Origin: Leuconostoc miyukkimchii | Lineage (GTDB): Bacteria > Bacillota > Bacilli > Lactobacillales > Lactobacillaceae | Reading direction: 5' to 3' | NCBI RefSeq assembly: GCF_019656055.1 | Contig: NZ_BPKY01000006.1 | Location: 186,001-250,000 of the forward strand | Length of the DNA: 64,000 bases | Shown here: positions 1 through 8,096 of the stretch, piece by piece | Layout of the letters: every line of letters begins with the position of its first letter | Position numbering within the stretch: the stretch's first letter is position 1 | Notes under the pieces: model-generated | Seen by the model: the letters and a program-made list of their open reading frames with translations, nothing else | Databases searched by the model: none | What the model was told of the DNA's origin: nothing | Made by a program: the position numbers and the translations under genes

Positions 1-51
1 TGCTTGATCGTATTCTTGCCGTAACTCACGTTTTTTTCTACCAAATATCAT
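1..51 (-). CDS. YaaL-like DUF2508 protein, N-terminal fragment
   Basis: Only the first 17 codons lie in the window; the rest runs off the left edge. The readable start is [17 protein letters not shown], a basic amphipathic N-terminus like the small DUF2508 (YaaL) proteins that often follow recR in Firmicutes. The ATG overlaps the recR stop as ATGA, so the two are probably translationally coupled. Identity rests on position and this short start. Function of the family is unknown. Confidence 0.6.
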   Translation of the reverse strand, partial: MIFGRKKRELRQEYDQA

Positions 52-653
52 AATTCTGTTCGTCCTTGTACAGCTTTAATCAATGTTAATTGATCTGCAT
101 AGTCAATATCAGACCCAACAGCCAGCCCATGTGCCAACCGTGTGACTTTAATTCCTGCCGGCTTCAAAAGCCTGGCAAGATACATTGCCGTTGCTTCACC
201 TTCAGCAGTAACATTTGTGCCAACGATTACTTCGTTGATTTCTTGATGATCTGATAAACGACGAATGAGACTAGGTAAGTTAATATCTTCAGGTCCAGTA
301 CCAGCACTCGGGGAGATAACACCATTTAAAACATGATATAGGCCATGATAATCACGTGTGTTTTCCATCGCCATAACATCACGAGAGTTTTCTACAACAA
401 ATATTGTTGACTGATCTCTTGACGAATCACGACAAATAACGCAAGGATTAAGAGTATTTTCCGTAATATTACCACATATATCACAAAATGTCAGATCTTT
501 TTTAGCAGACATTAATGACCTTGAAAAACTCGCCACATCTTCCTCACCCATACCCAACGTATAAAAAGCTAAACGTGTCGCTGTTTTTGGTCCGATACCC
601 GGTAGTTTTGTATAACTATCTATTAATTTTGCAATAGGTTCTGGATAATCCAT
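48..653 (-). CDS. recR: Recombination protein RecR
   Basis: RecR works with RecF/RecO in loading RecA at gaps and in recombinational repair. The 201-residue length is normal. Visible are the helix-hairpin-helix start ([15 protein letters not shown]), a four-cysteine zinc finger at about residues 57-74 (CDIC...CVIC) and a Toprim domain with the [13 protein letters not shown] stretch. It lies 39 nt downstream of dnaX; the ybaB/ebfC gene usually found between dnaX and recR in Firmicutes is absent. No clear Shine-Dalgarno lies directly before the ATG: an AAGGGAT is separated from it by a small hairpin (AGGCTA/TAGCCT, 662-676) that could bring it closer. Confidence 0.95.
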   Translation of the reverse strand: MDYPEPIAKLIDSYTKLPGIGPKTATRLAFYTLGMGEEDVASFSRSLMSAKKDLTFCDICGNITENTLNPCVICRDSSRDQSTIFVVENSRDVMAMENTRDYHGLYHVLNGVISPSAGTGPEDINLPSLIRRLSDHQEINEVIVGTNVTAEGEATAMYLARLLKPAGIKVTRLAHGLAVGSDIDYADQLTLIKAVQGRTEL

Positions 654-692
654 AGATTAAAAGGCTATACTAGCCTATCCCTTCTTTATTAG

Positions 693-2435
693 TCAATCAA
701 TGACAGTGACAATATCATCGCCAAACATTTTTTTTGCTTCTGTCACGACAGGTGATTCGGTTGTTTCCACTTTTGACATTGGCTTTTCGCTTGTTGGCAC
801 GGCCTGTTTATTAGTAACATGTGGCAAATCAGTTAATGTTATACGTTGTATTGTACCCGTTTTGAGTTGTGTAACATATGATGCACGTTCCTGATGCCAT
901 TCATCTTGAGAGATAAACACCATTTCTGTTGGTAACTGCTGATCGCGCAAAACTGAGTCCAACTGACGTTGCATACTATTATCATATATTGCCTGCTCAA
1001 GTAATGCAGGATAGTCAAATGCCAACACCACGCCTTCGTCGCTAGCAGCTACAGGCTCAGCAATTGTCAACATAGCTTGTTGTGAAATATCAAATTGCTT
1101 AATCAACGTTGACCATGCCGATTTGATACGGCTAAGTGATTCACGCTTTGCATTTTGTAATACGGCAAACACTGCTTGTTGTCCAGTTCTTACCAACAAG
1201 CTGGCTTCTCCAACATCTGAATGTTGATTATTAGTTGCAACTTCACTCTTGTCAGTAACAGGGGTAGCCTCTTGATTTTCTTCACAGACTACCTGTTGCG
1301 GCTCTAATACCTGATGTCGATCAACCACATCAATTGTGACGTTTGATTTTTTTGGTATTTCTACGTTTGGTTCTGTAATTGCTTGGCTATGCTCTGATTC
1401 TGATATCATACCCAATTTGACAGTCAACAATTCCAAGTAAATATCACTTTGCGTTGTTTGCATCAACTGCTTTTGCGTATCGTCAAGCATAACCATCATT
1501 TTTTCAATGTGTTTCATATCGAGCTTTTTTGCTAACAATTGTAAATCTGCTAGCTGGACTGTTGATTTAATTAATTCTGGTGCAAGATTTGCAAGCATAA
1601 CATCTCGTAACAAACCAAGCAAATCAATCACAAAACGTTGCGCATCTTTACCCTCAATTAAAATACTATGTAGTATTTGTAAGCTTTTAGGTATTTCCCC
1701 ATCACTAAGTGTCTTAACATAGGACAGGAGTTGTGTTGCTGTTGTTGAACCTGTTACCTGTAGTGCATTATTAGCAGTTACAACACCAGTATTAAATGAA
1801 ATGACTTGGTCAAGCACTGATAAGGCGTCGCGCATGCCACCTTCCGCAACATTTGCAATAATGCGCAATGCGTCTTCTTCATAATTAATTTGTTGTTTCT
1901 CTAATATATCTACCAATCGTTTTTCAATCACTAGACTATCAATGCGTTTAAATTCAAAACGTTGTGTCCGTGACAAAATGGTAACTGGTACTTTTTGTGG
2001 TTCTGTTGTTGCTAAAATAAACTTTACATTTGCTGGGGGCTCTTCTAATGTCTTGAGTAATGCATTAAATGCACTATTTGACAGCATGTGCACCTCATCA
2101 ATGATATAAACTTTAAATTTTGATTCAATGGGGGCATAATCAACATTTGATAAAATATCTCGTATATCTTCAACACGACTGTTCGAGGCTGCATCAAATT
2201 CAATAATATCAGGAATTTGAGAATCATCAGTTTCTGAATCTATGCCATTTATTTCACGTGCAAATATTTTAGCTGCAGATGTTTTACCTGTTCCACGTGG
2301 GCCGGAAAACAAGTAAGCATGACCTGTTTGATTAGTTTCAATGGCGTTTTTCAGTGTTTGCGTAATAACCTCTTGTCCAACCATATCATCAAACGTTCGA
2401 GGTCTGTAAACACGATATAATGCTTGATATGCCAA
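693..2435 (-). CDS. dnaX: DNA polymerase III gamma/tau subunit
   Basis: Clamp-loader ATPase of the replicative polymerase. The N-terminal AAA+ domain shows YRVYRP, Walker A GPRGTGKT (about residues 45-52), Walker B IIDEVHML and sensor ATTEPQKVP; the C-terminal half is variable, as in tau. An ATG lies at 2450, but it sits in the GGAGGTGGGG ribosome binding site. The TTG eight bases further on gives the canonical MAYQALYRVYRP start, so I use 2435 (580 residues). The four zinc-binding cysteines normally found between Walker A and the DAASN motif are missing; the stretch reads NGIDSETDDSQIPD. It is followed closely by recR. Confidence 0.95.
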   Translation of the reverse strand: MAYQALYRVYRPRTFDDMVGQEVITQTLKNAIETNQTGHAYLFSGPRGTGKTSAAKIFAREINGIDSETDDSQIPDIIEFDAASNSRVEDIRDILSNVDYAPIESKFKVYIIDEVHMLSNSAFNALLKTLEEPPANVKFILATTEPQKVPVTILSRTQRFEFKRIDSLVIEKRLVDILEKQQINYEEDALRIIANVAEGGMRDALSVLDQVISFNTGVVTANNALQVTGSTTATQLLSYVKTLSDGEIPKSLQILHSILIEGKDAQRFVIDLLGLLRDVMLANLAPELIKSTVQLADLQLLAKKLDMKHIEKMMVMLDDTQKQLMQTTQSDIYLELLTVKLGMISESEHSQAITEPNVEIPKKSNVTIDVVDRHQVLEPQQVVCEENQEATPVTDKSEVATNNQHSDVGEASLLVRTGQQAVFAVLQNAKRESLSRIKSAWSTLIKQFDISQQAMLTIAEPVAASDEGVVLAFDYPALLEQAIYDNSMQRQLDSVLRDQQLPTEMVFISQDEWHQERASYVTQLKTGTIQRITLTDLPHVTNKQAVPTSEKPMSKVETTESPVVTEAKKMFGDDIVTVID

Positions 2436-2523
2436 TGTCCCCACCTCCATTATGTTTTGTCACCTTACTGTAAATAACAGTATATCCATGCTTCATTTAT
2501 ACCATAAACCATACGTTACTTAC

Positions 2524-2545
2524 AAAAAAAGACCGCAATGCGGTC
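2524..2545 (-). terminator. Intrinsic terminator of the SRP RNA
   Basis: GACCGC-ATT-GCGGTC hairpin followed by seven U on the minus strand. It forms the 3' end of the SRP RNA and separates it from dnaX. Confidence 0.85.
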
Positions 2546-2632
2546 AACTATGTACACAAGCACAACATCGAACAACCTTAGGGCTGCTACATTCCTGTCC
2601 TGACCCGGTTCGAGAGCCAATGCTTGCCTGCT
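2531..2632 (-). ncRNA. ffs: Signal recognition particle RNA (small bacterial 4.5S type)
   Basis: RNA scaffold of the signal recognition particle; it binds Ffh and targets nascent membrane proteins to FtsY. On the minus strand the diagnostic apical domain is present: GGGTCAGGACAGGAATGTAG followed by CAGCCCTAAGG. It is flanked by long pairing arms. The transcript is about 100 nt and ends in the hairpin at 2531-2545. The 5' end is placed about 7 nt after the -10 box. Position between tadA and dnaX is the usual Firmicutes arrangement. Confidence 0.93.
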
Positions 2633-2637
2633 TTACT

Positions 2638-2666
2638 ATTATATCTAATTTTTAAAATTTACGCAA
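2638..2666 (-). promoter_or_regulatory. SigA-type promoter of the SRP RNA
   Basis: TTGCGT (2661-2666) and TATAAT (2638-2643) with a 17-bp spacer. The -35 box overlaps the stop codon of the upstream HD-domain gene. Confidence 0.8.
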
Positions 2667-3177
2667 ATACTTCGGCAATTTTTTTAGTCCATTTTGTATG
2701 CCATTTAAAATATGACAAATATGCTTTTGGCACCAAGTATTCATTTACCGCAGCAAAATCGTCCACAATTGACACAATCCAGCTCTCACGATATTTTGGC
2801 AATGCAATAGTTGCTCCAAACATATGTTTTAAAATAATATCTGCTTCTTTTGCATTAATATGTGTAATTTTTTGTGCATTCTTCAACGCGACACGGGGAT
2901 GTACATAGGCATGCGATCCCTCTTCAAACTTTGTTACACGCCAATCATAGTAAAACATATCATGCAAAAGACCTGCACGTGCCGTGGCTGTTGCATCAGC
3001 ACCAATTTTTTTTGCAATAATATAAGACTGATATGAAACTGATATAGAGTGACGTAACCTGTTTGAAAAGTGATGTTGTGTGTACTGTGAAAGTTGTTGC
3101 ACTTCTTTATGTTGCAATAAATCATCGACAATATTTAAATACTCTTGGTCATTACGCCAAGCATTCGGATCTTGCAT
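2659..3177 (-). CDS. HD-domain phosphohydrolase-like protein
   Basis: 172-residue soluble protein of the HD superfamily, whose members are usually metal-dependent phosphohydrolases. Visible are RHSISVSYQSYIIAK (first His), the HD doublet in AGLLHDMFYYDW, and ILKHMF further on, in the expected order. The frame is open up to 3345, but the start MQDPNAWRNDQEYL at 3177 has an AGAGGAATAGCATAC leader and avoids overlap with tadA. The substrate cannot be read from sequence. It lies between tadA and the SRP RNA gene. Confidence 0.75.
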   Translation of the reverse strand: MQDPNAWRNDQEYLNIVDDLLQHKEVQQLSQYTQHHFSNRLRHSISVSYQSYIIAKKIGADATATARAGLLHDMFYYDWRVTKFEEGSHAYVHPRVALKNAQKITHINAKEADIILKHMFGATIALPKYRESWIVSIVDDFAAVNEYLVPKAYLSYFKWHTKWTKKIAEVFA

Positions 3178-3244
3178 GTATGCTATTCCTCTTTTGATTA
3201 GTCTTATTATATTATAGTACGAAATGTTAAATAATAATAGTCTA

Positions 3245-3748
3245 TTATTTATTTTCGTTCTTTTTTTTACGACGTAATCGTACTTTTCTAAAGAAGTTTT
3301 GCAATAATGCACCGCCCTCTTCACTACGAATGCTCGTATGTACATCGACGCGATGATTTAAACGCTCATCTTCTAATAACCGGTACAACGATCGGGTGCC
3401 ACCACCTTTAGCATCTTCAGCACCGTAGTAAACAGCCGGAATACGTGCATTTATAATTGCACCAGCACACATAATGCACGGCTCTAGTGTTACAAAAAGA
3501 GCCGTGTTTTCTAGACGCCAGGACTTTAATGTTTGATTAGCATCTTCGATGACCAATAATTCTGCATGTGCTGTTGCTAATTGATACGCCTCCCGATGAT
3601 TATGTGCCCGAGAAATTATTTGGTTATCTTTAACGATAACTGCACCAACTGGCACTTCGCCATCTTTTTCAGCAATTTTTGCTTCATTTAGAGCAACTTG
3701 CATAAAATAATCAATTTGATCTTGACTAAATATTGGTTTTTGGAACAT
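3245..3748 (-). CDS. tadA: tRNA-specific adenosine deaminase TadA
   Basis: Converts A34 to inosine in tRNA-Arg(ACG), allowing one tRNA to read three CGN codons. The cytidine-deaminase fold shows the zinc/catalytic motif HAE (ATAHAELLVIEDA) and PCIMCAGAI. The start at MFQKPIFSQDQID is preferred because TTGGAGAG lies just upstream; this gives 167 residues, normal for the family. The first codons overlap the end of the upstream methyltransferase by 23 nt, suggesting one transcript. Its C-terminus is lysine/arginine-rich. Confidence 0.93.
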   Translation of the reverse strand: MFQKPIFSQDQIDYFMQVALNEAKIAEKDGEVPVGAVIVKDNQIISRAHNHREAYQLATAHAELLVIEDANQTLKSWRLENTALFVTLEPCIMCAGAIINARIPAVYYGAEDAKGGGTRSLYRLLEDERLNHRVDVHTSIRSEEGGALLQNFFRKVRLRRKKKNENK

Positions 3749-4367
3749 ATATACTCTCCAAGATATAATATCCCTTGTTTTTATAAATAGTTCTAGCGTT
3801 ACCAAATGCAATGGTCATATTTTTTTGTGCAGAAGGCGCACCTTGCTTCTTTTGTAGTACTGCTATTAATTTACCACCCGACAGTAAGTGCTTGCTGGCG
3901 TCTTGTAACATTGCCGTAACGACATTTTTACCAGCTCGAATTGGTGGATTAACTAATATTAAAGCATATTTATCTGAAATATTATCATATACATCAGATT
4001 GAAAAACATTAACTAGCTTAGAAACGTGATTTTGCTCTGCATTTTTACGCGCAAGTTCTAAGGCACGCTCGTTCACATCAACCATATCCACTTCACGTTT
4101 AAAAGCTTTTGCGACAGCAACACCAACTGGCCCATACCCCGCACCAAGATCTAGTACTTTTCCTGCTATAAATGTTGTCTTTTTTAATGAATCCAACATC
4201 ACGCGTGTACCAAAATCAACAGTTGATTTTGAAAAAACGCCACTATCTGTCGTAAAATGTAGATGCTCACCCAGTAAATCAAAATCAAAATTTTGATAAT
4301 GATGTTCTGAATTAGGATTGGCAGTAAAATACATTTCTCCAGCCACTTTTTTGTTAGATGTGTCCAT
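3726..4367 (-). CDS. RsmC-like class I SAM methyltransferase
   Basis: Probable 16S rRNA guanine-N2 methyltransferase (RsmC/YbxB group). Visible are the SAM-binding LDLGAGYGPVGV (motif I), VDVNERALELARKNAE and the base-methyltransferase signature NPPIRAGK. At 213 residues it is the single-domain version, lacking the extra N-terminal domain of the E. coli enzyme. RBS AAAGGAG precedes the ATG. In Bacillus the homologue sits between rplL and rpoB; here it follows rplL but rpoB is 37 kb away. The exact target nucleotide is inferred from the family. Confidence 0.85.
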   Translation of the reverse strand: MDTSNKKVAGEMYFTANPNSEHHYQNFDFDLLGEHLHFTTDSGVFSKSTVDFGTRVMLDSLKKTTFIAGKVLDLGAGYGPVGVAVAKAFKREVDMVDVNERALELARKNAEQNHVSKLVNVFQSDVYDNISDKYALILVNPPIRAGKNVVTAMLQDASKHLLSGGKLIAVLQKKQGAPSAQKNMTIAFGNARTIYKNKGYYILESIYVPKTNI

Positions 4368-4390
4368 AATTGCTCCTTTGGTTTATGTAC

Positions 4391-4417
4391 AAAAAAAGAA
4401 GTACCGAAGCACCTCTT
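4391..4417 (-). terminator. Intrinsic terminator after rplL
   Basis: AAGAGGTGC-TTCG-GTACTTCTT stem with a UUCG loop and a U7 tail on the minus strand, between rplL and the RsmC-like gene. Confidence 0.85.
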
Positions 4418-4498
4418 TTAATATAGTGAATCAATTGTGAAATGAAATAATAATATATTAAGTCAATAACACTGATTCGTAATTTCGAAAAAAAGAAA

Positions 4499-4864
4499 TT
4501 ACTTCAATGTAACTGCTGCGCCTGTTTCTTCCAAGGCTGCCTTCAATTCATTGGCTGCTGCTTCGTCAAGACCTTCCTTAACGATTGAAGGTGCGTTATC
4601 AACTAATGTCTTAGCTTCCTTCAATCCAAGACCAGTTGCTTCACGAACTGCCTTGATAACCTTAACTTTAGCAGTTCCTGCTGAAGTCAATTCTACATCA
4701 AAGTCTGTCTTTTCAGCAGCGGCACCGTCAGCACCACCAGCAGCTGCTACAGGTGCTGCAGCTGAAACGTTAAATTCTTCTTCGATTGCTGAAACCAAAT
4801 CAGCCAAATCCAAGATTGTTGCATCCTTCAATGATGCGATAATCGCGTCTTTATCAAAAGCCAT
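4499..4864 (-). CDS. rplL: 50S ribosomal protein L7/L12
   Basis: Stalk protein that binds translation factors. 121 residues, starting [20 protein letters not shown] after a GGAGG site. The order is N-terminal dimerisation domain, Ala/Gly-rich hinge ([18 protein letters not shown]) and the conserved C-terminal domain ([30 protein letters not shown]). It follows rplJ by 38 nt in the usual rplJ-rplL operon. Confidence 0.97.
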   Translation of the reverse strand: MAFDKDAIIASLKDATILDLADLVSAIEEEFNVSAAAPVAAAGGADGAAAEKTDFDVELTSAGTAKVKVIKAVREATGLGLKEAKTLVDNAPSIVKEGLDEAAANELKAALEETGAAVTLK

Positions 4865-4902
4865 GATTAAATCCTCCAATTTTTTGTATGTTTTTTTTAA
4901 AA

Positions 4903-5463
4903 TTATTCAGCATCTGTAGCTGCTTCAGCAACAGGAGCTTCTTCGGTAACAGTAGCAGTTTCGCCACTTTCCTCTTCCAACTTTTCTTGCAAAGCTTTAA
5001 CAGCATATGCAAATGAACGGATTGGGAATTGGAACTCGGCCAACAATTGTCCAAACAAACCTTCGCGTGATGGCAAAGATGCATATTTGTTAATGTCATC
5101 CAAGTTAGCAATGTTGCCATCGACAACACCACCCTTGATTTCCAACTTTTCGTTGGCGTCAGCAAATTTCTTCAAAATACGTGATGGTGCAATCGCATCA
5201 TCATTTGAGAAAGCAACGGCTGAAGGTCCGGCAAAAATGTCGTTCAATTCAGCAAACCCAGCTTTTTCAGCAGCACGTGTCAAAATTTTATTTTTGATCA
5301 CTTCAAGTACAACACCTTCTTGACGCAATTGATGACGTAGGTCTGTAGATTGAGCAACTGTCAATCCACGAGCATCGACAACAACGGCTGAAGCAGCGTT
5401 TTTGAATTGATCAGCAATTTCTTCAACTTTTTGTGCTTTAACTGCAATAGCTTTTTCACTCAT
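4903..5463 (-). CDS. rplJ: 50S ribosomal protein L10
   Basis: Base of the ribosomal stalk, carrying L7/L12 dimers and repressing its own operon. 186 residues with typical motifs ([35 protein letters not shown]) and an acidic C-terminal tail, slightly longer than usual. AAAGGAG precedes the ATG. An L10 leader RNA and a strong promoter lie directly upstream, so rplJ-rplL is transcribed separately from rplK-rplA. Confidence 0.97.
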   Translation of the reverse strand: MSEKAIAVKAQKVEEIADQFKNAASAVVVDARGLTVAQSTDLRHQLRQEGVVLEVIKNKILTRAAEKAGFAELNDIFAGPSAVAFSNDDAIAPSRILKKFADANEKLEIKGGVVDGNIANLDDINKYASLPSREGLFGQLLAEFQFPIRSFAYAVKALQEKLEEESGETATVTEEAPVAEAATDAE

Positions 5464-5479
5464 GATATATATTCTCCTT

Positions 5480-5607
5480 TCATAATATTATTTTGCAAAA
5501 GAAATCCCGCGTACCAAAAGACACGCGGGAAAAGTTTTTTAAACTTCCTCGGCAGGATATTAAGGTACAAGTACCACCTGAGTCTTAGGCAAAATGATTT
5601 AATTCAC
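5480..5607 (-). promoter_or_regulatory. Ribosomal protein L10 leader RNA
   Basis: 5' leader of rplJ-rplL that folds to mimic the L10-L12 binding site of 23S rRNA, giving feedback control. The minus strand contains the conserved CCTGCCGAGG block preceded by GGTACTTGTACCTTAATAT. It is followed by a GC-rich hairpin (CCCGCGTGTC... GGTACGCGGG, 5506-5529) and a U-rich stretch, which could act as an attenuator before the rplJ RBS. Confidence 0.85.
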
Positions 5608-5613
5608 TTAATA

Positions 5614-5642
5614 AGTATATCAAACGAAGTTGATATCGTCAA
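5614..5642 (-). promoter_or_regulatory. Promoter of rplJ-rplL
   Basis: TTGACG (5637-5642), 17-bp spacer, TATACT (5614-5619). The start site about 7 nt on defines the 5' end of the L10 leader. Confidence 0.85.
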
Positions 5643-5648
5643 ACAGTT

Positions 5649-6341
5649 TTATAGTGCATTAAGATCCAATGAAACTGATGGACTAACTGTTGATGAGATA
5701 GATGCATGTTCTACATACGCACCCTTAACAGCTGCTGGACGTGCCTTCAAGATAGTTTCAGCAATTGTCTTGATGTTTTCAGCCAACTTACCTTCTTCAA
5801 ATGACACACGACCTACAGGCACGGCAACGTTTCCGTCACGGTCTGTACGGTATGTTACTTGTCCGCCCTTAGCATCTGAAACAGCCTTGGTAACATCGAT
5901 TGTAACTGTGCCAGTCTTTGGGTTAGGCATCAATCCCTTAGGTCCCAAGATACGTGCAACACGACCAACTTGAGCCATCATATCAGGTGTAGCGATGGCT
6001 GTATCAAAATCTAACCATCCACCTTGGATTTGTGCAACTAAATCAGCAGCACCAACAACGTCAGCACCAGCAGCTTCAGCTTCCTTAGCCTTGTCGCCTT
6101 GTGCAAAGACAATAACTTTCTTGTCCTTACCTGTACCATTTGGCAAAACAACAGCACCACGCAATTGTTGATCAGCTTGACGTGTGTCAACATTCAACTT
6201 GAAGACAACTTCAACAGATGCATCATAGTTAGCATAATCAATTTCTTTAACTAACGTTACTGCATCAGTTAAAGCATAGCTTTTTTCAGCTTCAACCTTA
6301 GCCAAAGCTGCAATATATTTCTTACCATGTTTTTGAGTCAT
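5649..6341 (-). CDS. rplA: 50S ribosomal protein L1
   Basis: Component of the L1 stalk and, in many bacteria, translational repressor of the L11 operon. 230 residues with the signature [14 protein letters not shown] and the [21 protein letters not shown] region. Its ATG overlaps the rplK stop by one base (TAATG), so the two are coupled. The rplJ promoter lies just after its stop. Confidence 0.97.
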   Translation of the reverse strand: MTQKHGKKYIAALAKVEAEKSYALTDAVTLVKEIDYANYDASVEVVFKLNVDTRQADQQLRGAVVLPNGTGKDKKVIVFAQGDKAKEAEAAGADVVGAADLVAQIQGGWLDFDTAIATPDMMAQVGRVARILGPKGLMPNPKTGTVTIDVTKAVSDAKGGQVTYRTDRDGNVAVPVGRVSFEEGKLAENIKTIAETILKARPAAVKGAYVEHASISSTVSPSVSLDLNAL

Positions 6342-6805
6342 TATTCTGCGTCCTCCTTGATTGCTGTACCTTCAACAGTCAAGTCAACACCTTCAACAGT
6401 AACACCCATTGAACGTGCTGTACCTTCAATCATACGCATAGCTGCTGTGATGTCATTGGCATTTAAATCAGCCAACTTGTTTTCAGCAATTGCACGAACT
6501 TGATCCAAAGTAACGTTTCCGACCTTCTTGGTATTAGGTTCACCTGAACCTTTACCAACGATCTTACGTAATTGATCAGCAGCAGGTGGTGTCTTTGTAA
6601 CGAATTCGAATGAACGATCATCGAAAACAGAGATTTCAACCGGAATGATTGAACCCGCTTGATCTGCAGTACGTGCGTTAAATTCCTTTGTGAATTGCGC
6701 AATGTTAATACCTGCTTGTCCTAAAGCTGGACCAACTGGTGGAGCTGGTGTTGCTTTAGCAGCGGCAATTTGTAGTTTAACTACTGTTGTAACTTTTTTA
6801 GCCAC
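6341..6805 (-). CDS. rplK: 50S ribosomal protein L11
   Basis: Binds the GTPase-associated centre of 23S rRNA. The family start [29 protein letters not shown] is reached with a GTG at 6805, preceded by GAGGAGG at ideal spacing. An upstream in-frame ATG at 6877 would add 24 non-family residues across the promoter/leader region and is rejected. The protein is 154 residues, slightly longer than typical. First gene of the rplK-rplA operon. Confidence 0.96.
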   Translation of the reverse strand: MAKKVTTVVKLQIAAAKATPAPPVGPALGQAGINIAQFTKEFNARTADQAGSIIPVEISVFDDRSFEFVTKTPPAADQLRKIVGKGSGEPNTKKVGNVTLDQVRAIAENKLADLNANDITAAMRMIEGTARSMGVTVEGVDLTVEGTAIKEDAE

Positions 6806-6873
6806 GATTTTTTCCTCCTCGTGTTGTGGTAGACGCAGCTTAAGTGCTGCTCCCACGCATGTCGATGACATAC
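6806..6873 (-). promoter_or_regulatory. Leader of rplK-rplA, possible L1-binding fold
   Basis: About 68-nt leader between the promoter and the rplK GTG. It contains a self-complementary block, GTGGGAGCAGC...GCTGCGTCTACCAC, with an internal bulge directly upstream of the RBS. L1-dependent feedback on L11-L1 operons is known, and the GGGAG plus bulge is reminiscent of L1 sites, but that match is my inference. Confidence 0.45.
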
Positions 6874-6879
6874 CCATTA

Positions 6880-6908
6880 ATTATACAAAAACATGTTCTA
6901 ATTAGCAA
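6880..6908 (-). promoter_or_regulatory. Promoter of rplK-rplA
   Basis: TTGCTA (6903-6908), 17-bp spacer, TATAAT (6880-6885), located between nusG and rplK. Confidence 0.8.
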
Positions 6909-6933
6909 GTATTTATTACAAATTAATCACTTT

Positions 6934-7563
6934 TCAGGCGTTGTCCAATACTGTATCAACGTCAGCAAAGTCTAATTCTGTTGGTGTTTCACGACCAAAC
7001 ACTTCAACTGTTGCTTCTAGCGTTTGCTTTTCGGTATCAACAGCTGTCACTGAACCTTCCATACCAGAAAATGGTCCTGCAATAATTTTAACTGTTTGTC
7101 CAACTTCAACAGCTAACTCGACAACTTCTCGTGTCACCATGCCCATACGCTTCATTAACAAGTCAACTTCTTCAGGTAACAATGAATTAGGCTTTGATCC
7201 AGCACCGTGAGAACCTAAGAACCCTGTAACACCAGGCGTATTACGCACGACATACCAAGCCTCATCAGTCATATTATAATCATGAGGTGTAGCCATTTCT
7301 ACCAAAACATAACCTGGAAAGTCATTTTCAACAGAAGTTTTTGCTTCACCATCTTGAATTGTTGTTACTTCTTGTTCAGGGACTAAAATACGAAAAATTT
7401 GTTCCGTCATGCCCATAGTTTGTGTACGAGATTCTAGGTTCGCCTTAACCTTATGTTCATAACCCGAATAGGTATGAACGACAAACCATGACTTTTCAAT
7501 ATTATCTGTATTAGGTGTCGTTACTTCATCATTTTCTTGTGGTGTTTCATTATTTTCTGACAT
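6934..7563 (-). CDS. nusG: Transcription termination/antitermination factor NusG
   Basis: Elongation factor that binds RNA polymerase and couples it to Rho or the ribosome. 209 residues. A 25-residue acidic/polar N-terminal extension (MSENNETPQENDE...) precedes the NGN domain (SWFVVHTYSGYEHKVKANLESR). The KOW domain follows (GQTVKIIAGPFSGMEGSV). The ATG has no obvious Shine-Dalgarno, and a hairpin ends a few bases before it (7574-7610). Neighbours secE upstream and rplK downstream are the standard order. Confidence 0.96.
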   Translation of the reverse strand: MSENNETPQENDEVTTPNTDNIEKSWFVVHTYSGYEHKVKANLESRTQTMGMTEQIFRILVPEQEVTTIQDGEAKTSVENDFPGYVLVEMATPHDYNMTDEAWYVVRNTPGVTGFLGSHGAGSKPNSLLPEEVDLLMKRMGMVTREVVELAVEVGQTVKIIAGPFSGMEGSVTAVDTEKQTLEATVEVFGRETPTELDFADVDTVLDNA

Positions 7564-7573
7564 TATATTAAGC

Positions 7574-7610
7574 GCTCAAGATTGAAACAAAGATTTGTTT
7601 GTTCCTGAGC
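7574..7610 (-). promoter_or_regulatory. Hairpin in the nusG 5' leader
   Basis: Inverted arms GCTCA...TGAGC closing AACAAA/TTTGTT around a short loop, ending 11 nt before the nusG ATG. No U-tract follows, so it is more likely a translation-level element than a terminator. Confidence 0.4.
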
Positions 7611-7631
7611 CATCCCTTCATTATTTTTACA

Positions 7632-7660
7632 CAAAAAAGAACTTCTCCATGGAAGTCCTT
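7632..7660 (-). terminator. Intrinsic terminator after secE
   Basis: AAGGACTTC-CATGGA-GAAGTTCTT hairpin with a U-tract on the minus strand. It lies between secE and nusG, so nusG expression needs read-through or a promoter downstream of it. Confidence 0.8.
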
Positions 7661-7701
7661 GTCGTTAGTAATAGTATACTATATTTTTAATTATTTCGCT
7701 A

Positions 7702-7875
7702 TTAATTTATGATGAAATTAAAGCCACTTTGTAAGAGCCAATCAACACCACCCAGAAATAGCGCAAAAATAACAGACACGGCAATCACTGTCACTGTTTC
7801 TTTTGATGTTTGTTCTTGTGACAGCCAAGTCACATTTTTCATTTCTGTTGCAACATTTCTAAAATACTTCAGCAT
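7702..7875 (-). CDS. secE: Preprotein translocase subunit SecE
   Basis: Small essential membrane subunit of SecYEG. 57 residues from MLKYFRNVATEMKNVTWLSQEQ, with the amphipathic surface helix followed by one transmembrane segment (TVTVIAVSVIFALFLGGVDWLL). Upstream in-frame codons to 7950 overlap rpmG and are not used. It is the Gram-positive single-span form. rpmG lies 13 nt upstream. Confidence 0.94.
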   Translation of the reverse strand: MLKYFRNVATEMKNVTWLSQEQTSKETVTVIAVSVIFALFLGGVDWLLQSGFNFIIN

Positions 7876-7888
7876 GTCTCTATAACCT

Positions 7889-8038
7889 TTACTTTGTTTG
7901 TTGATGCAATGTATGTTTTCCACAAAACGCACAAAACTTTTTAACCGCAAGACGTTCTGTGCGATCCTTTGATAATGTTACTGTATAGTTGCGTGAGCCA
8001 CAAACTGTGCACGCGAGTGATACTTTTTGACTAGCCAT
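7889..8038 (-). CDS. rpmG: 50S ribosomal protein L33, cysteine-containing form
   Basis: 49-residue ORF read directly from the sequence: starts [20 protein letters not shown] and ends [10 protein letters not shown], the L33 hallmark. Two CxxC pairs (CTVC and CAFC) make it the zinc-binding C+ version. A GGAG site precedes the ATG. It forms a short operon with secE, as in other Firmicutes. Confidence 0.93.
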   Translation of the reverse strand: MASQKVSLACTVCGSRNYTVTLSKDRTERLAVKKFCAFCGKHTLHQQTK

Positions 8039-8067
8039 ATGTGTTGTCTCCGTTAAATTCTCATTCT

Positions 8068-8096
8068 AGCATACCATCAACTGGTATAAAACTCAA
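8068..8096 (-). promoter_or_regulatory. Promoter of rpmG-secE with internal inverted repeat
   Basis: TTGAGT (8091-8096), 17-bp spacer, TATGCT (8068-8073). The spacer holds an inverted repeat ATACCA-N5-TGGTAT (8071-8087). The -35 overlaps the end of the tetR-family gene. Confidence 0.65.

Noticed and set aside
2436-2450. ATG start for dnaX at 2450
   Set aside because: This ATG lies inside the GGAGGTGGGG ribosome binding site; the TTG at 2435 gives the conserved start.
4479-4502. Perfect inverted repeat GTAATTTC/GAAATTAC at the rplL stop
   Set aside because: The T-run lies in the loop, not after the stem, and a better terminator lies just downstream at 4391-4417.
6806-6877. Longer rplK starting at 6877
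   Set aside because: The extra 24 codons cover the transcribed leader next to the promoter and do not resemble L11; the GTG at 6805 has a strong RBS.
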